From contig JAILWY010000014.1 in NCBI GenBank assembly GCA_022113835.1, positions 7,689,501-7,753,500 of the forward strand: 64,000 nt of DNA, in the 5' to 3' direction. Below the pieces are notes generated by a model, which did not search any database, was not told the DNA's origin, and was given only the letters and a program-made list of their open reading frames with translations. The number at the start of each line of letters is the position of its first letter. The first letter of the stretch is position 1. Source of the DNA: Atopsyche davidsoni (Eukaryota; Arthropoda; Insecta; Trichoptera; Hydrobiosidae). Positions 59,101 to 64,000 of this stretch are shown here, in pieces. A program made the translations under genes and the position numbers.

Positions 59101-62100
59101 CTTAGTGAACTACTAGAGAAGTTTACTTAATGAACATATAAACATTTGCATATTTTATTTTAATTTATTAAAATAATTGAAAATAGGCTTACGACTAACA
59201 ATTGATTTCTGAAGCAGAAAATGTTTTTTTAAAATTAATTTTAAGCTTAAAATAAATATAGATACTTCAATCTATTTTTGGTTATTTTATAAAAAAAGTT
59301 GGTGTCATATATTGTACAAAGCAATGTCTAAGTATTTTTACAAAACAAATATTCTTAAGATTTTGCTGAATATTAAAATATTCTTATTATCGTTAATCAG
59401 ATAATCAGTATGCGTTGTATATAAATTTTGTTTATGAATTTTTATAAAGTAATTTGATTCCTTACTTTTTTGAGTTCATTTTTAAATCCATTTGACTAAA
59501 TTTACAAAAATAAAAGATTATCTTCTTGAAATACAAATAAGTTTATTTCGACCGTATGTGAAGTGAATTTATGTATACGAGATTAGGAGAGGGAGAGAAG
59601 AAAATTTATTACACCATTATCTTTATTCACCAAAAAGTTATTTGATTTCTTTTTTGATTGTTATTGTAATGTGAAATAAACCTGTTTGCTTAAAAACGGA
59701 GTAACGAATACACAATAACCGCCAGTTTCGTGTTAAAAAAATATTATTTTTTTTGTTATTATATCATGGTGATATCTTATATTAGCCCCTAAAAAAGGTT
59801 TTGTTTCTCCTACATAATACAAAAGTTAACATTTTATAAATATATAAACAATATTAAATGAATACAATATATATTCATACAAACTTTAAACACTTATCAT
59901 AACCAAAACCATAAGATGGGAATAAATATTTTTTACAAAAAATGTTAAAAAGTTAATTATTTGAGGAACACACTTCGGTATTTTATATTTAATGTATTAT
60001 ATATTTATTATGTATTAAGTATTATATATTATAATGTTTTTGGGATGATTGCTTATGCAGCAATTTAATATATTAATACTGGGTGAGTTTAGTTTACATG
60101 GTAATCAATAATGTATTTTATGAATCAATTTCTGAAGTAGTCTAAAGGTTTAAGTGTATGGCTATCGTGTATTTTTTTTTAATTTCATGAAATATACGGT
60201 AATTAACTAAGACTACAAAAAAGATCTCTAATAAAACATATTTAAAATGTTACTTGTATTTTACATTCTCTTATCAGATGTAATCTAGTGATATTTCAAA
60301 ATTTTTATGTAACCAGTGTGGAAATGAATTCCGTTGACTCCAACAGTCTTTAAATGGAACCGGTTGTATCGAAAATAATAAATAAATAATGTAAATTTTA
60401 TTTATTATATAATATTTCGTGTTATTCTTAAATGTGTAAATATTAATATATAATAACATAACAATATAATAGACTTGTCTATGTCAGTAGTAACGTTTAA
60501 AAATAAACATAAATCCATATTCATGTCAATAAAGGATGATCGGGACAACTCCGGGAGACTTGCGTGGAAAGTTTAAGGCCATTTAAACTTGTATTTTATT
60601 TTTTACATTTATTGAAATTTTAAATTTATTTAATACTGTTTAAATAATGCAAAATATTAACATTACTTTGCATTAATGGCACGTAATTTTACTAAACATG
60701 AGTTATCAATTTTAAGACATGCTTTTGATTAATTCAATCTTGAGTTTTGTGAGATTACCAGAAGTCAAATAAATGCACAGGCGATTGCATAAATGGAATA
60801 AATAGAGTCTTCAAATTTTTAAAAAGGTATTATTATATATTTCACCTTTTTTATCTTAAAACTAAAACTGTTTGAGTGTCTTTGACTTACAGCGGGATTG
60901 AATGAAATTTAATTATTAGATTATGTCTTTGACTAATTAATATGTCCTCAACTTTTGATAAATAAGTAAAGTTATTTTAATAAATGTATTGAAGATAATT
61001 GGGTTTAGCTTAATTTTTGTTAAACTTGTGGTATATTAATTGGAAGAAATAAAATATAAATTAAAACAAAATAAAAAAATTGATCTAATGAAAGTACCAA
61101 CCTTGAAAATGATTCATAATTTTCTATTTTTATTACATAAACTATAATTATCTAATTATCCGATGAAATTGCTATTTCAATTACCACACATTTAGATGTA
61201 TTGGAATTTATCTTTAAAATATAAATGCTAGTCAGACTGGAGTTGCAATTTTTTTTTCTACATAATACGTGAGGAAAGACAAATCATTATGTATATTTAA
61301 TATTTATATTTTTATAAATCCAAACGTCATGGTTTAAATGCCATCTTGTTGAAAGACACTTGTTTCAAGAAAACATTTCATATTAAAATATCTCAAACTT
61401 TTACCTAACTAATAAGTGGACAAAAAACTTTTTGACAAAATACATGTGATTAAATGAAAATTATTTTATTATTTATTTATTATATTATTATGTAAAAATA
61501 AAATATGCTCCTGAATAAATCATATGTCAACGACAATAAATCAATCACATTTTTGCTAATATTTATTTATAATTTGAGAATGATTGCATGTACTTGCTAA
61601 CTGGAGTGACTTGGATTTACTATATATTGTTTAATCTCGAATAGTATCATTCAAGATAAAACTACAAACGTACTCATTCAACATAAATGCTCTTGACGTG
61701 ATATATTGGGACATACTTTAAGATATTTACTTGGATAAAGCGATTAGAAACTTAGTGACATTACGAAGAAAAAGTACATTTTATCATAATGGTGGTATGA
61801 AAATAATTAAATATACTTATACATATATATAAGACAAGCTTATCACTCAAATACAAAGTAGAATTGCAGATTAGCACTTAATGACATTGTGATAGCATTT
61901 CAATCTTAATTGCGATTATTCCACTATACAAATAAATTATAATATATAACGAGAGGCATATGCAAATGCAACATTGTTAAAATAACAATATAAAACATGT
62001 TTTTTATTATTTAATAATGCCACGTGCGTATTTAAAACAAGTATTTGGGTTGAGAATTCCCGATTCGCTCGTCTCTAAAATATTATTTTAATTTTTAAGC

Positions 62101-62409
62101 TGTTGCCTTTATGTGAACGATTTGGTTAATTAGTTTCGGTTAAATAAATATACTGGAATTGGCAAAGACTTTCGGCAAAGAAATAAATTTTTCAAGGGTT
62201 TCGATTGAGTGTTTTGTTAATTTCTTCAGTATTACATATGATAAGAATAAGTATAGCAGGTTCTAAAACACGCCAGGGTGAAACATTTTGCATAATTTTT
62301 AATTTGTTCATTCGCTATTTTGTTTTAATCAATAATCTTTTGCATTTTATAAGCATCAAAATTATAGTTAATGTTAACCACAAGTTTCTATGTATGATTT
62401 AAGGTCTTT

Positions 62410-62554
62410 ACACCCGTAGAAACAAATCGCACCACCAACTTGCAGCTAGCCAATAGCGTCCCTTTATTTTGGGTGTTTTTTTTATGGTTCTGCCTAAAAT
62501 GTAGGACGCTATTCGCTAGCTGCAAGTTGGTGGAGCGATTTGTTTCTATGTGTG
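62410..62554. mobile_element. MITE-like palindromic element (about 145 bp)
   Basis: Inverted arms of about 50 bp (62410-62462 and 62504-62554), sharing GTAGAAACAAATCGC and CACCAACTTGCAGCTAGC with few mismatches, surround a 41-bp T-rich loop. I could not settle a target duplication, so the superfamily is open. Confidence 0.7.
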
Positions 62555-62689
62555 CAGAGGGCTAGAGCCAAGATAACAAGATAATGATGTGTTCATAATT
62601 TATGGTAGATTTCAAAGAGCCTGATAACAGCTTACGCTGTCACTGTAGTCAATTCTTAAGTAGATTCCGTTTACAACACCGAAGGTCTA

Positions 62690-62995
62690 TTCATGTTAAT
62701 CTGTGCACTCCGCGCCGGCGACTGTGACAGTCGGCGGGGCGTCGCGTGCGGCACATTGTGCGGCACATTGTGCCTTCAGCAAACGATGGAAGATGAGGCG
62801 ACACAACACTTGTCGCAACTCCCGGCTTATCGTGTGACCGCTGCGTGCGCCCGAGGGCTGCCGACACGCCGTGACGAGACTCAAGCGGCCCAAACACGCT
62901 GCCGCACAGCCGACAGCCGAATGCTAATCAATAGCCTCGCGTTTTCTTATTTTATCACCGTTCGCTTGTCGGTTGTGTTGCAGCGGGTGTAGGCA
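62690..62995. other. GC-rich island of unknown function
   Basis: About 300 bp of clearly higher GC content in AT-rich DNA, with a short tandem duplication (GCGGCACATTGT twice). It is open on both strands (99 codons plus, 65-68 minus). It has no recognised protein similarity, splice signal pattern or TATA/initiator pair. It may be a CpG-rich promoter or an exon of a neighbouring gene. Confidence 0.3.
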
Positions 62996-64000
62996 GCATT
63001 TATTTCACTTTCAGAATTTTTTTTCTTCAGATAATTAGAACCATTTACGCTATAATTTGAGAACTATAGGAATACATTGAGAAGTTGTTTACCGAATTTT
63101 TCAGACGATATTTTTTTAAAAATCCATGAAAATATGTAAAATATTTGGTGTGTTTTTTCTGAAGTGTGAAAAAATCGTTTCGTTCTACTTTATACTGAAA
63201 CAAATCAGTTTCCAGTGTTAAAGAATTCACAATGATTTTTTTCAACTGTTGTTTTACTTTGGATCAGATGAGACTCCTGATGAAATATATTACGAATTGA
63301 CGTACTCCTGCTATTTTTTAAAAATGTTTTATTTACACAAATTAGAGCATTATCAATAGCCATTATCAAACGACATGCAACAAACAAATGTTGGCAACAT
63401 CGTGTTCAGACACTGCAATCATTTTTAGTGTTTGAATAATTCTGATAAGTCATACGTTGTCGGTACTTTAAACATTAATTCATTAACAAATTACCTGTTT
63501 TTTTACGCCACGTGCAAACACTATAAAAACTTTATATTAAAATATTCACACGCAAAGCTAGCTGTATGAAAAGGACATATTCATAATTTAATAAATATTT
63601 TATATAATTGAGCTAATTAAAAGATCTATATATTCTTTAAATGACATGAAAGTGAATTATTTTATTCATTTTAGTCTGAAACTAAAAAAAAAAGTATGCA
63701 AATTTTACGAGGATCTGCATTAAAAAAGTAGTATTTTAAACTAGACAATATTTATTGTGTATGATTTAGGACACGGTACTGAAAAATAAAATAAAATTCA
63801 ATAACGTTTGCATCCATAAATTTAAAAAGAACTATACGCAATGAATTGGTTGCTGCTGTCATCAATTTATTAAAGAGAGTGTATATTTTTACACTGATAT
63901 AGATTTTTCTTATCAGTGGGTTTTTCTCAGTTTGTTTACTGCCAAATTTCCCTCTGCAAATAATTTAAATTATCAACGCACAAAATATATATATTACCTG

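Larger units (their letters stand above)
55880..64000. other. AT-rich intergenic region upstream of alkaline phosphatase
   Basis: Contains R1 and R2 fragments (56085-56197), a MITE-like palindrome (62410-62554) and a GC-rich island (62690-62995). Elsewhere I see only AT-rich DNA with chance ORFs and no recognisable exon. Confidence 0.7.

Overview
This is a window of animal nuclear DNA, most likely from an insect or another arthropod. The genes are split into many short exons with GT-AG introns. Intergenic DNA is very AT-rich and full of decayed DNA transposons and SINE-like pieces. Two putative core promoters pair a TATA box with the arthropod initiator TCAGT. I cannot assign an order or species. 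Three protein-coding genes and one tRNA gene are well supported. Exons were joined by hand from splice signals and reading phase. Each of the three joined coding sequences stays open and comes out as a whole number of codons.

Region 1 (3-11219, + strand) holds the last 32 exons of Prp8, the spliceosome core protein. By recalled length, about 180 N-terminal residues lie left of the window. Region 2 (13059-25456, - strand) converges on Prp8. It holds a complete 13-exon gene for a membrane guanylate cyclase with a NIT sensor domain between two membrane helices and no kinase-homology domain (612 aa). Its introns contain a tRNA-Asn(GTT) gene on the opposite strand, a hAT-type element nested in an older repeat, and a perfect short hairpin. 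Region 3 (25457-41023) is a 15.6 kb intergenic stretch of transposon debris, with one candidate TATA/Inr promoter in front of a 68-codon ORF at 34.8-35.1 kb. Region 4 (41024-55468, - strand) is a complete 7-exon alkaline phosphatase gene (521 aa, signal peptide, all metal and nucleophile motifs). Its TATA/Inr promoter lies near 55.77-55.80 kb. Region 5 (55.9-64 kb) is AT-rich with no gene I can support.

The three genes show no functional link: RNA splicing, cGMP signalling and phosphate-ester hydrolysis. The most unusual content is in the repeats. One family has a tRNA-like core between inverted arms of about 60 bp (two good copies and a degenerate third). Three Helitron-like elements share termini but differ in internal length. 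A hAT-like family includes a palindrome of about 270 bp per arm that fills most of one alkaline phosphatase intron. These are candidates for undescribed mobile families. No CRISPR array, prokaryotic operon or viral genome was seen.
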